From NCBI RefSeq assembly GCF_036884655.1, contig NC_088356.1:16932001-16996000 (forward strand): a stretch of 64,000 nt of DNA, given 5' to 3'. The stretch is from Musa acuminata AAA Group (taxonomy: Eukaryota; Streptophyta; Magnoliopsida; Zingiberales; Musaceae). Both the position numbers and the translations under genes were made by a program. Of the stretch, positions 34,321 through 45,445 are shown piece by piece (within the stretch, counting starts at the first letter, position 1; each line of letters starts with the position of its first letter). Below the pieces are notes generated by a model that saw only the letters and a program-made list of their open reading frames with translations, was not told the origin of the DNA and made no database searches.

Positions 34321-35560
34321 GTTAAGACAGGCCGAACTTGATGGGCTCCGTCAGTTCCAGTATACACTTTACGTAGACACCAGTTGTTCGCAAATCTATT
34401 CTGAATTTATCAAGCTCTAATATTGATGTGTTCGTTATTTTGGATTAATCGATACTTGATATATGAAACCTAATCAGTCCTGAAAATATCACATCAATGA
34501 TATATAGAACCTAATCAGTCGCGAAAATATCACATCAACTATTGAAGATACAAAGAGTCTGTTGTCATCTTATGTGAAAGAACATTCAAAAAAAAATATT
34601 CTCCTATTAAACCGATGATTATAATAATGATGATATATAAAATAATCTTTTCAAGTATATGATCATTTAAAATAAATTAAATAAATATTTACAAAATTTA
34701 GACGCTCATAAAAATATACTAACTTGATTATTAGAATGAGGTTTTATGAGATAAACCCTCAACGTAATTTTTTACAAAAAGTAATATATAAGACTCATGC
34801 ATCTTTTACTCTCATGCGTAACAAAAACATAGGTTACAAGCATTTCTCACGTTCAAAAAACTTTCTCCCTTATTCAAATCCTAAATACTTAAATGACTCT
34901 TCTCTTTTTCAAACGTAAAATATAATAATATTCGAAACACTAGCCAAATAGAGTCAATTTTATCAAATCAAAATGGCCTTATCAAGTAGGTGAGATCGTT
35001 CATCATCAATGCATTCATGTCGTTGTAAATGCTTTCAATGATTGCTAGAAGAAAGTCTCTCAAGATATCGTTAAAAAAACTAAATACCGAAAGTCCCACA
35101 AAAAACACGTGAAGAGACCCTTCTCTCTTTAAAACTCAACCTCAGACAAGGGGCTTCTACCTTCCCCTCTATAGTGACATTTGGATCATGCCTAGATCCA
35201 CACTATTAATAATGAGTCATGAGTGATCATAATTTCCTTTTCTTAAGTGGGAATCTGACTCAAGTTAAAAGTTCGTTTTGATGTCTTATTTGGCCTCACC
35301 CAGTAAGTTCAAGACTTTGACTAGGATGATGTAGATATTGTCTTCTTCCCTCGCTACTTGTTAGTAGTGATACATAATCCACCAAGACCAATTCTAGGCA
35401 CTATAGAGAACTCCAAATCAGTCATCATCCCCCCAACCGCCAATGTTTGCAAATTTCTCTTAAGCACTACAATTACTTCCTTAAGAGGTCAATCTAGTTC
35501 AACCTCAACTGCATCTACATCAATCTAAAGTATATGTTTTTCACTAAAGAGTTGAGTCCT
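34321..35560. other. intergenic sequence upstream of the UBP gene
   Basis: AT-rich sequence with no supported gene. It contains a 41-bp tandem duplication (34458-34539) and decayed, unassigned repeat-like stretches. Confidence 0.5.
34458..34539. repeat. 41-bp tandem duplication
   Basis: Two copies of GATATATRRAACCTAATCAG… ending CACATCAA (34458-34498, 34499-34539) with a few differences. Confidence 0.85.
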
Positions 35561-35760
35561 ATCTTACACGAACAATAACAAGAAATGGACAAATGACTCA
35601 ATGACATGAGATGCAAGATCCGACAAGGAAAAGAGCCTTAAGTGACATTGCAAAATCAATCACCTTTCACTCATGATATTAAAGATGAACGTGTTCCAAG
35701 TGACATTGAAAAATCAATCACCTTTCACTCATGATATTAAAGATGAACATGTTCCCTCTA
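35561..35760 (+). pseudogene. Ty3/gypsy gag remnant
   Basis: In one plus frame a QGKEP stretch is followed by NQSPFTHDIKDERVPS. This resembles the SPFT.EI...P segment near the start of plant Ty3/gypsy gag domains. The frame is broken by stops and by a 58-bp tandem duplication. The assignment rests on this short motif only. Confidence 0.4.
35641..35756. repeat. 58-bp tandem duplication
   Basis: Two copies (35641-35698, 35699-35756) beginning AGTGACATTG and ending GTGTTCC/ATGTTCC differ at about three bases. Confidence 0.92.
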
Positions 35761-36075
35761 ATTTGTGTATATTAAATCTCTTAGAGTACGATGTTATATT
35801 ATAATATTCTGATTTAATCCCACATCATAAGTAATTAAAGACTAAGATTGACTTATAAATATCTAATGGATACATTATTATTAGTTAAGCTTAAATATTT
35901 TGTATCCAAAAAGATTTAAACCTTTAATATTTATGTTATGAAATATAATATATATAGATCACTCGTCATGACATAAAAGAATCCAAAGCACTCATGTATC
36001 TCAAAGTGTCTTGTTCATGCATGATGCATATGCCAAAAATAAAAAATCATTTGAAACCCTGACACACCCTAAATT

Positions 36076-36157
36076 ATTCCATTTATACACAATGCATCCA
36101 CCCGTGAAAAAAAAGCATTCCATTTATACACAATGCATCCACCCGTGATAAAAAAGC
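36076..36157. repeat. 41-bp tandem duplication
   Basis: Two copies of ATTCCATTTATACACAATGC…AAAAGC (36076-36116, 36117-36157) differ at one position (GTGAAAA versus GTGATAA). Confidence 0.92.
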
Positions 36158-36357
36158 AAAAGCGCCTGACACTTGATGCATCTGCTCAGGATATCTAATA
36201 TATCTATCCGTGATGCATTCGTCCTGGATTGAAAACCATTCAAAGTGTCTGTTACACTCAAAGCATCCTCTTTATATATTATGCATTCACATAAGACAGA
36301 AAACATATGAAATGCCTAATACATCGAAAGTGTGTGATTTGTGAGCAATGTGTTGTT

Positions 36358-37633
36358 TAGGATGTTAGGATGATGAAGGGACTAAGAGGCGAGATGAATT
36401 AAATTTCTATCTTAATCTACTTTCACTATTTTTCTGGCAAGTCATGTGACACCCTCAATAGGTGAAACGGAAGTCTTCAGTAAACTTCTAATGAAGATCG
36501 GGATTCAATCATCATCTTATTATAACCTCGAGGGACTCAACTAATCACATTAAGCCCAAAAGGTATGCAACTCTTACCGATCATAACTCCTTATGATTCC
36601 CGTCCTATTTGGCCTTCGAACCACCATGGTCTCAAGAGACTCTACCAACTAAGATGTTTGGTTAAGTCAACACCATTGTTACAAGATGAGTCTGATTCGA
36701 AGATATACCCTCGAGAGACTTGACCAAGTATACTATGTCCTCAAGTCACCGGTGACATCTCTATGTCATAGGTAAGATAGCGAATCACGATATAGGTGGG
36801 CCTTAAGGGACTCGACCAACTCAACCTATATAGAGAATCTGTCCTTATCTATAATGATGGAAGGCCACGTGGGTGAATTTAATTGCCTCACGTTTACCGA
36901 CTTAATATTATCGGGAGAGGGGATTTTGATTTGGTCTCCTAATATGCCATATCACACATATACATATTTATATATCAAAATTGCATACAAATATATATAC
37001 ATATCTAGTAGGTGTACAAGCAATCAAACATCACATGAGCAATCACATTATATGATCATGGACCATAGCCTAATATGATCGGGCCCGAGCTAGTGGACCT
37101 AATCACTCACATCAAGATATATGTGTGCAGCGGTGCATCTCCATGCTCTGTGATCATTCATCTCATCCTCATCGGTTCCGTCGACATCTCGACGTATTTT
37201 CATGCTTTGCCATCATTTATCTTGGCCTCGTGGGTCCCGCTATCACTTCCACGCTCCTGCTGCGTCACCTCGTGTGATTACAACTTAATCATAGGCATGT
37301 TGGCCCAACAATAAATGAGAAATAAAGTGGTGGCTCGCAAACCCCAATAATAATAATAATCATAAGTACACACACATCACACGGTCTATAATCATTCGTC
37401 CACATCATACATCACATATAAATATCATTATTTACCACTACTAGATAATAATAATAATAATAATAATAACAATTAATTTTTTTTAATTAATTAATATTTT
37501 TTGATATTGGGGGCATGTAATGAATTTTTTGAATTATGAGGGGTATTTTGATAATTTAGATAGAAAAGACAAAAACTAGAATTTTTTCAAAAATTTTGAG
37601 GGGTAAAAATATCTTTTGCCTAAAAACCTAGTT
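36358..37633. other. repeat-derived, unassigned sequence
   Basis: It opens with TGTTAGGATGATGAAGGGACTAAGAGGCGAGATGAATT, which resembles a strongly diverged Sirevirus LTR end. The rest shows recurring 'CGAGGGACTCGACCAA'-type phrases and an (AAT)n microsatellite near 37444-37469, but no coding frame. Confidence 0.35.
37444..37469. repeat. (AAT)n microsatellite
   Basis: About eight uninterrupted ATA/TAA triplets. Confidence 0.9.
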
Positions 37634-38292
37634 CCCCTCACTACCTCCTATGTTGTGGCCCCCATCGCTAGCAGCGGGCGGGGTCATCGCCTCTGCCCAC
37701 GGGCGGCGTGGTTATCGGTAGCATCGCCAATGCAGGCATGTACCCTACGGGCGTAGCACCCCTGCGAGTGCCAATGCCCCTATAGGCAAGTGTGCCTGCG
37801 CGCGAGGCTGCCCCTCGGGCTGGCGCCCTTGCAGGTGGGTGCCCCTACGGGTGCCATCTCTGTTGGTGCCTTGCTCGCGGGTTGCCCACGGGTGATGGTT
37901 GCCCCTTGCGGGTGACGCCCCTGTATGTGAGCATCACTTGGAAGAGGGTTTGCCCCCAGGCTCAACACCCGCTAACGAGCCCTTGCACGTGAGCACAGTG
38001 CCCGTGTGTAGGCGGCCTGCCCTATAGGCGGCTTGCCTATGGGCGGACGACTGCCCCTCCAACGGCCGCTTGCAACCCTTGCACACAGGTGGCCTGTTGC
38101 AGGTGGCCGAGACCTCCCTTGGGAGCTCTTGGCCAAGGCTGCAAGCAGCCTTTGGCCAACCTGCGAGGGCAGCAATTGAGGGCAGCAATAATTGCTGCCC
38201 TCTCTTGCCTTTTACATCAACAATTTCGATGACAAAAGTCTTCCTAAATATAACACACGCAATTTAAAACTAATCTATCGCATGAACAACAT
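37634..38292 (-). other. GC-rich low-complexity block, internal region of Copia element K
   Basis: About 550 bases of very GC-rich sequence with repeated CCCCTNCGGGTG-like phrases stand in an AT-rich background. A perfect palindrome with 12-base arms, GAGGGCAGCAAT/ATTGCTGCCCTC, lies at 38178-38202. In element sense it follows the primer site of LTR K1, where gag would be expected, but no gag motif is visible. ORFs in it look like by-products of composition. Confidence 0.5.
38178..38202. repeat. perfect 12-bp-arm palindrome
   Basis: GAGGGCAGCAAT-A-ATTGCTGCCCTC. A further copy of the left arm lies just upstream at about 38165-38177. Confidence 0.9.
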
Positions 38293-38305
38293 GGCTCTGG
38301 TACCA
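38293..38305 (-). promoter_or_regulatory. primer-binding site of element K
   Basis: Minus-strand TGGTACCAGAGCC differs by one base from the Met-tRNA complement and abuts the sense end of LTR K1. Confidence 0.7.
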
Positions 38306-39363
38306 CAGTAAGGAATTCTGTGGGCGACATCACATGCGCAATAGAAGAACAAAAAATAAAAATCCCTAAATTTTTCATAAATTATGTTTATCATCTTGTA
38401 AAGATTGGTGCATAAAATCTATAAAATTGAAAACTGCATATATGAAAGATTGTGTTACCTAAGGAGATCGTTTATCCCTGAATCCCTATAGATATATAGG
38501 AAATAGTGAATGAGGTCAAGCATCCTCCTCTCTAGTGGTGATCCACATAGCAAGGCTACGATGATGCTTCTTAAATCTCCAGGCCTACTATTTGAGGAGG
38601 AGAAGGAGAGAGGAGAATAGGAGGTGGTAACCAAAAGAAGCTCTAGCCTTTGGGCCTTTGGTTCCCTCATATTTATAGAGGTCCCTTATCTACTTAACCC
38701 TAATGGATCCTGCTCTATTGGGTATTGGAACGACATCTAACTACCCAAGCCTCTTAGATTAGTGGATCTCCATCCAATAATCTCTCATTGGCTCTTATTA
38801 GATCTCATCCATAGGATCCAATAATTCAAGGGCTTATTGGATATCCAAGAAGATAGGGGCTCCGACGGATATCTTATATCTAAACCTCTACTCGTCGTAA
38901 TGCCTACCATATGTGTGTGACCCTCTAGGCCCAATATCAAGCTGGTTGTGAGTCATACTTGTTAGAACTCTATCTGGCTTAGTGAATTATTATCTTCATA
39001 AAAATTCACTTGACTCATCGATTGCGGATGTACTAGGCCACTACGCCGCAGTCCCTAGATGATATAAGGGAATCTAATCGATTAGACCTATCTATCCTTA
39101 GTTATCATGTACCTATAGTCCATTATCTATCTAGTATCCTAAAGACCGTATATCGGGCATGGTGCTGTTAGACCCATACAATTTCTACTCGAGTCTCGCT
39201 CTAATTAGATTCTCTTGAAGAACTCTCTCTCTCTCTCAATCTGAATGACCTTGGCTAGGGATTTGTTTGTGCAAGAACATATGAGATATTCCTCTCATGA
39301 CACCTATAGTGGATGATTCTCTATCAATACTCAATAGTCCTCATAAGGTTGGCTGCCACTCCC

Positions 39364-39368
39364 AATGA
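39364..39368. other. target-site duplication of element D, left
   Basis: AATGA, identical to 47978-47982. Confidence 0.92.
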
Positions 39369-39505
39369 TGTTAGGATCGAGAGCACTAAGAGGGGGGGGT
39401 GAATTAGTGCAGCGGATATCTTTTAGCGATTAAAAACAAAAGCTGCGTTCGTTCGATAAAAATCAGTTTTGAAGCAAAAGCCGACTCAAAGATAACTTAT
39501 GACTA

Positions 39506-39933
39506 AGTGCAGTTTACGTCTAAACGTAGTTTACGTCTAAACACAATTTACGTTTATATGCAGTTTGCTTCTAAACGCAGTCTTATGTCTAAACGCAGAT
39601 TTACGTCTGAACGCAGATTTACGTCTAAACGTAGATTTACGTCCAAACTCAGTTTACGTCTAAAACGCAGTTTTACGTTTAAACGTAGTTTATGTCTAAA
39701 CGCAGTTTTACGTCTAAAACGCAGATTTACGTCTAAACGCAGATTTACGTCTAAACGCAGATTTACGTCTAAACGCAGTTTGCGTCTAAGCGCAGTTTGC
39801 GTCTAAACACAGTTTGCGTCTAAGCGCAGTTTACGTCTAAACGCAGCTTACGTCTAAACGCAGTTTGCGTCTAAACGCAGTTTGCGTCTAAGCGCAGTTT
39901 ACGTCTAAACGCAGTTTGCGTCTAAACGCAGAT
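39506..39933. repeat. 17-18-bp tandem array in R/U5 of LTR D (3')
   Basis: About 24 units of TTTACGTCTAAACGCAG and variants (GCGTCTAAGCGCAGTTT). In element sense the array lies downstream of the TATA box, so it is within the transcribed leader. Confidence 0.93.
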
Positions 39934-40306
39934 GACAGTTTGCAGTTCTAAATGAAATCAAGACGTAAACGTAAACTGCACAGAACTTTGTTCGTAAAAG
40001 CGCAGAAGACAGTTTGCAGTTGTAAATGAAATCAAGACGTGAACGTAAATTGCACAGAACCTTGTCCGTAAAAAAGGCGCAGAAGATAGTTTGCAGTTGT
40101 AAGTGAAATCAAGACGTAAACGTAAACTGCACAGAACTCATTCGTAAAAGCGCAGAGAGACAGTTTGCAGTTTGTAGATGGAATCAAGACGTAAACGTAA
40201 ACTGCATAGAATTCGTTCGTAAAAGCGCAGAGAGCAGTTTGCAGTTTGTAAATGGAATTAAGATGTGAACGTAAACTGCACAGAACTCGTTCGTAAAAGC
40301 GCAGAG
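39934..40306. repeat. 74-bp tandem array, five units
   Basis: Each unit starts GACAGTTTGCAGTT, contains GAAATCAAGACGTAAACG and ends with GTAAAAGCGCAGA. The units also share the short TAAACG/GCAGTTTGC motif with the 17-bp array next to it. Confidence 0.9.
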
Positions 40307-40668
40307 AGCAGTAGCTATGTAGGAGGTTTGCAGTAATGATAAAGTGCTCAAAATAAACGCAAACCAGAGATTTAGAGTGGTTCGGTCAGTCTTGACCTAC
40401 TCCACTTTTGGCTTCCTCCACCGGCGAGGTCACCGACGTCAACTAGGAGCCTTCCTTCAATAGGCGAAGGCCAACTACCCTCTTACAGATTCACTCCTTT
40501 TGACGGGCTCAGGAGACAACCCTTACAAATGTTTTCTCTCCTCTCTTTACAACTCAAACTTGAAGAACAGAAGGAGGAGGAAAACTAGCAGTTTTGAGCT
40601 CTAAGAACCATTGAAAAGATCAAGATTTCGGCTTGAGTTCTTGCTGTCTCAGTGCTGAATGGGTGGGG

Positions 40669-40676
40669 TATTTATA
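40669..40676 (-). promoter_or_regulatory. TATA box of LTR D (3')
   Basis: TATAAATA in the conserved context GCCTATAAATACCCC; the partner LTR has it at 46763-46770. Confidence 0.75.
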
Positions 40677-40734
40677 GGCCCCAACCCAATTCAAATTTGG
40701 AGCTCAAAACAATCAAATCCCGGAATTCCGGGAT

Positions 40735-41024
40735 CAGGCGGTTGCACCTCCTGACTGGAGAGGTTGCACCGCCTGGCAGAGCTCGAAGACCGAGCTCAGG
40801 CGGTGCCACCTCTCTGCCAGGGAGGTTGCACCGCCCAGTCTTGCTCGAAGACTGAGCTCAGGCGGTGCCACCTCTCTGTCAGGGAGGTTGCACCGCCCAG
40901 TCTTGCTCGAAGACTGAGCTCAGGCGGTGCCACCTCCCGGCTGGAGAGGTTGCACCGCCCAGTCTCGCTGGGAGGCTTAGCCCAGGCGGTGCCACCTCCT
41001 GGCCTAGGCGGTTGCACCTCCTGG
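40735..41024. repeat. 62-bp GC-rich tandem array with hairpin units (U3 of LTR D)
   Basis: About four 62-bp units, CTCGAAGACTGAGCTCAGGC…GCACCGCCCAGTCTTG. In each unit CGGTGCCACCTC and GAGGTTGCACCG are near-complementary arms around an 8-10-base loop. The array sits just upstream of the TATA box in sense. Confidence 0.9.
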
Positions 41025-41883
41025 CACTATTCCAGATCACTGGTTGGGCTCCAAACTTGGCCCAAACCAGTCCGAATTCAGGCCCAATTGGCCCAAGATT
41101 AAGTTAATGGGATCACCTCCCATTTTCCAACTTAATCAATGTGCTAACTACGATTAGATCTAAGACAATTTCTGCAGGTTTGCTTCGTTGCGTCAATCGC
41201 TTCTTCCGGCGAGTTTCCGGCGAACTTTCGTCGATCATCCGATGAACCCTCGGTGATGCTCCTGCGGACTTCCGGCAAACTCCTGGACTTTGCGACGATC
41301 CACTTGGCAAGTTCCGACGAGCTTCGCTTGGCAAGCTTCTGGACTTCTCGGATCTGTTCTCACAGAACCTCCGACGACCGTCCGAACTTCCGTCGAACTC
41401 TCGAACTTCCAACGTGATCATGAACTTGACTCCGGCGCAACTCCTGCTGCTTGTCTAACTTTCATCGTAGTTAATCCTGCACACTTAAAACAAAAACTTT
41501 GATCGAGACAATTAATCCTAAGCAATTAATCAAGTTGTCCGGCATGTCATTGGTCCCTCGACGCTTCGTCCGATTCTTCGGCGCATCGTCCTTTCCTGCA
41601 GCCTATTGCCCAATCGGCCAGTTGACTCCGCAACTCCGATATCCTTGGCACAATACCCGCTCTTCTTGGCCCGATGCCCGAGTCCACGACCCGAAGCCTT
41701 CTGTCGATACGTCGACCGATCCACCGGCCCGACGTCCAATCTTCTGACATGTTCCTCCGGCACAACATGATGTTCCTGCTTTAATTGTCTCATCCTAATC
41801 AAAGCATCCTGCGTCACTCAAAACGCAGATTAAATCATAAACATATATTAAGTAGTTTCATCATCAAAATACGAGATTCAACA

Positions 41884-44483
41884 ATCTCCCCCTTTTTGAT
41901 GATGACAACTACTTGATGACGGAGTTAACCTTAACTCCCGGAGTTTAAACAAACTCCCCCTATCAATATGCCATATTGATAGAAACTCTTAGATTCAAAA
42001 ATCTAAGCAACATGTCATCATAAATGGAGTTAACCTTAACTCCCAGAGTTTAAACAAACTCCCCCTATCAATATGCCATATTGATAGAACCTTGAATTCA
42101 AACTGAATTCAAGTCATTGCAATATTCATCATGAATACTTGCAACACGTTATCATGAACATATGCATAAACTTATGCATCACATGTCATGTCATCAACAT
42201 ACTTCTCCCCCTTTGTCATCAACAAAAAGGAGAAGTACCACAATCAAGTGTTTGTGATATTGGTTTAACTTATTGCATGAAAAACATATTATCAAGTTTT
42301 ATCATCATGCAGTTTTGAAGCCAAAAAAATTAGCAAATGTTACATCATGCTTCGAATATTCAGGCTATCAAGTTTCAGATATGCAAGTTCTACAGTATAC
42401 AAGATAGCACTTTTAGAACATGCAAGCTAGCAATTTAGAGATGTTCAAGAAAGCAACTCTTGCTTCTTGAGATATGCAAATTTGTCAAGTTTTGCTAGAT
42501 GTGCAAGTTAGCATTTTTGCCTCTTGAGATAGGCAAGATAGCACATATGCTTCTTTTGAGATAGCAACTTTTCGCTTCTCTTTAGACTACAAGCTAGCAA
42601 TTTTTACGATATACAAGTTTCGCAATATACAAGCTAGCAAAAACTTCGAAAGCAAATGCAAGATAACTTTCTTGTGTAGGCTCATATTATTGCTTCCTAT
42701 TGTAATGTGCAGGTTGCAAGTCTTGCTTCTTGAGATATTCAAGATGGTGATGTTCAAGAAGACAACTTTTGCTTCTTGAAATAAGCAAGTTAGCAATCTT
42801 TGCTACTTAAGATAGGCAAGCTAGCAATCAAGTTTTTGCATCTTCTTGACTTGTGCAAGCTAGCTATCTCCCCCTTTGTCATTGTCAAAAAGAAAGGAAG
42901 AATACAGTTTTGTAGTTCTTTTTCCTTTTACAACGATTTCAAAATCATGACAAAGGATGAATAATCAAGTTATGAATGTCAAGACAATTTTTCATCATGA
43001 ATATTTTATCATTGCATTATCATAAGTTGAAGTATTACATGCATAATATCATATCATCATTCATAATTACATTAATGTTTCAATATAGCAATTTCTTCTC
43101 AAAATGTGTAACTTAGCACTCATCATGATTTACATCATATGCAATACATCACATCATAATTAGAAAGCACAAGTATTGCATGCATAATTGCAAATCATAA
43201 ATGTTTCATATCATGATGGTATCAATTTTGTCAAATTATATCCTACCATGCATGATCAATAACTCCTCATTTGTATTTCATGCATTATTTCATTTCATCT
43301 CATAAGGAATATCAAGAAAAGTTATTGGATGAGGAGATAAATATTTTATGAATACACGGAATTGTATAAAAATCATATCATAAGTGTTTCGTGTATTCAT
43401 ATTATCACATGAAGCATATTATCTTTTTGGAGATTCATAACATGAATAACGTTATTACTATTTCATCAAAATCAATTTCGAGATTCACACAATATCATGA
43501 AATCATTAATCTCGATAAGATGGGAAAAGCATTTTCTTTTTAAGTGATTCTTTTAACACATCATAAAAAACTCATTCATAATTCAAGTGATTTACAAGAT
43601 ATCATAAATGAATTTATCACTTGTATTTCATCAAAATCGAGAACTCTAGAGATAGAAAATGATTGAAGCATTTAACATGATTGAAGCATGTTTCATATTT
43701 AAAGTGTATCTTATGTCGTAAATACGAATCAAGCATTTGACAAATCTGAAATCATCCTCAAAATTACATTCAATAAATTCATGTATGACAAGCATAGATT
43801 TATTGAAAGATCAATAAGATAGAGGATTACATTTCAAGTGTTCATCAATTGTAGCATTTCATCATATGGTAAGATATCAATGCGTAAAATTACGATACAA
43901 GTTCTTGATATCTTAACGCATGATGCAAACATGGCATAATGCAAATTTGGCAATCATAGCATCAATTCATATATCTCTTGATGATGCAAGCATGGGATAA
44001 TCATAGCATAGTGTTTATAGCATCAATTCATATATTTCTCCCCTTTTTTAAGTGTTTCATCTTAAGTGATCGATTTCATGTTAGCATGCCTTTTCATTTA
44101 TGTCAAATGAAAACATGCATCAACGTTTAGGATCGTAAAATGAATTTCATCATAAAACCATCAATCACAAAAATCATCATGTATATCTCATGCATGAAAT
44201 TGTCAATCGAAATATTTAATTTCATCATTATGCATTTCTTCAAATCAAACATGATCTTCAATCAAAATCGAGAAATAACAATGGAAATCAACGTAATGCA
44301 CATTATTACTTCTTAACCATGATTTCATATTTTCAATCAAGATCATTTTATTTGTTTATCATAAAATATGCAATATTATCATTTTCGAAATTACTTAGTA
44401 TGATCATAATAATTTTTTTTTTAACATGTAATTTTTAAGAAAATTAATTCTAAACTAAAAGAGAAAAATACATCATGAAAGCA
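41884..44483 (-). other. PPT and non-coding internal region of element D
   Basis: The PPT is the complement of 41884-41897 (AAAAAGGGGGAGAT), directly before the 3' LTR. Further up in sense are: a second copy of the TTAACTCCCGGAGTTTAAAC block (41930 and 42030), the inverted repeat ACTTCTCCCCCTTTGTCATC…AAGGAGAAGT (42200-42237), the GCAAGCTAGCAAG-rich block (42290-42870), a second PPT-like site near 42866, then AT-rich sequence. I see no coding frame. Confidence 0.75.
42200..42237. repeat. inverted repeat with internal PPT-like core
   Basis: ACTTCTCC and GGAGAAGT form exact arms around CCCTTTGTCATCAACAAAAA. Recognisable in elements B (about 10711), C (about 16380, weakened) and F (about 52284). 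Confidence 0.8.
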
Positions 44484-45395
44484 TCAAGTAATTTCAAAAT
44501 AAATTAGGGGGATTTCGATTACCTCATCATTGTGGGCTGTTAAGGCGTAGTTTGCCGCCTTGCTTTTGTTGACTTTCTCTTCTTCGGAGGAGCTCGATTC
44601 ATCCCAATTTTTGTTCTTCTTCTTGCGTTTAAAGCAAGTAGTTTGATTCTTTTTGCTTTTTAATTTTCGTTTCATTTGTAGTTTAAGTTCACCATCACTT
44701 GAGCTTATGCTCGAGTGGTCTTCAAATGTTCTATGTCCTAAATCCTTCCTGTTCTTTGGAAGGTGGTTCTCAAGTTCTTCACGTGCATTGCACGTCATTT
44801 CATATGTGATCAATGAACCAATTAGTTCTTCAAGTGGAAATTGGTTCAAGTTTTTCGATTCTTGAATAGCAGTTACTTTTGAATCCCAAGTTTTAGAAAG
44901 TGAGCGCAAAACTTTGTTAACGAGTTCAAAATCCGAAAAGCTTTTACCAAGTGATTTTAAACCATTGACGACATCCGTAAAACGGGTGTACATGTCAACA
45001 ACGGTTTCGCTTGGTTTCATATGAAAACGCTCGAAATCATGCAGTAAAATATTAACTTTCGAGTCTTTGACTCTACTAGTTCCCTCGTGCGTGATTTCAA
45101 GTGTTCGCCAAATGTCAAAAGCTGTTTCGCACGTAGAAATCCGATTGAACTCATTTTTGTCCAAAGCACAAAATAAGGCATTCATAGCCTTTGCGTTTAA
45201 AGAGAAATACTTCTTCTCCAAATCCGACCGTTCGTTCGTCGGTTTAGAGGGAAGTTGAAAACCGTTTTCAACGATATTCCATAAATCCAGATTTAGAGAA
45301 ATCAAGAAAACTCTCATTCGAGTTTTCCAATAAGTGTAGTCCAATCCGTTAAAGAACGGTGGACGAAAGACCGAAAAGCCCTCTTGAAAAGCCAT
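44484..45395 (-). CDS. Gag of element D, intact, with degenerate zinc knuckle
   Basis: 303 residues, uninterrupted. Start MAFQEGFSVFRPPFFNGLDY follows the primer site. The gag domain shows YWKTRMRVFL, LNAKAMNALFCALDKNEFNRI, DMYTRFTDVVNGLKSLG, KTWDSKVTAIQESKN and LEELIGSLITYEMTC. Where element A has a full CCHC knuckle, this protein has TTCFKRKKKNKNWDESSSSEEE: one Cys remains, with no His. It ends in the gag-only family tail YALTAHNDEVIEIPLIYFEIT. It would form or join particles. RNA binding, if any, must rely on its basic KRKLKSKKN stretch. It is the only undamaged gag of the short type in the window. Confidence 0.93.
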   Translation of the reverse strand: MAFQEGFSVFRPPFFNGLDYTYWKTRMRVFLISLNLDLWNIVENGFQLPSKPTNERSDLEKKYFSLNAKAMNALFCALDKNEFNRISTCETAFDIWRTLEITHEGTSRVKDSKVNILLHDFERFHMKPSETVVDMYTRFTDVVNGLKSLGKSFSDFELVNKVLRSLSKTWDSKVTAIQESKNLNQFPLEELIGSLITYEMTCNAREELENHLPKNRKDLGHRTFEDHSSISSSDGELKLQMKRKLKSKKNQTTCFKRKKKNKNWDESSSSEEEKVNKSKAANYALTAHNDEVIEIPLIYFEIT

Positions 45396-45431
45396 TTCTC
45401 TCGGGTGTAAATCCGAAATGAGAAATACCCC

Positions 45432-45443
45432 GCTCTGATACCA
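45432..45443 (-). promoter_or_regulatory. primer-binding site of element D
   Basis: Exact TGGTATCAGAGC on the minus strand, two bases inside LTR D (5'). Confidence 0.92.
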
Positions 45444-45445
45444 AT

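Larger units (their letters stand above)
39369..41883 (-). mobile_element. 3' LTR of element D (2515 bp)
   Basis: TGTTAGGATC to ATTCAACA. It contains the 17-bp array, the 74-bp array, TATA (40669-40676), the 62-bp GC repeat array and the U3 module (about 41520-41835). Confidence 0.95.

Noticed and set aside
39507..39806. A 99-codon frame rich in RFTSKRRFTSKR in LTR D (and the similar frame 45635-45883)
   Set aside because: It translates the 17-18-bp tandem repeat, runs antisense to the element, and breaks where unit length changes.
40652..41107. Overlapping ORFs in LTR D (67-112 codons), repeated at 46746-47201 and 62444-63035
   Set aside because: They are in the 62-bp GC array, open in several frames at once and duplicated only because the LTR is.
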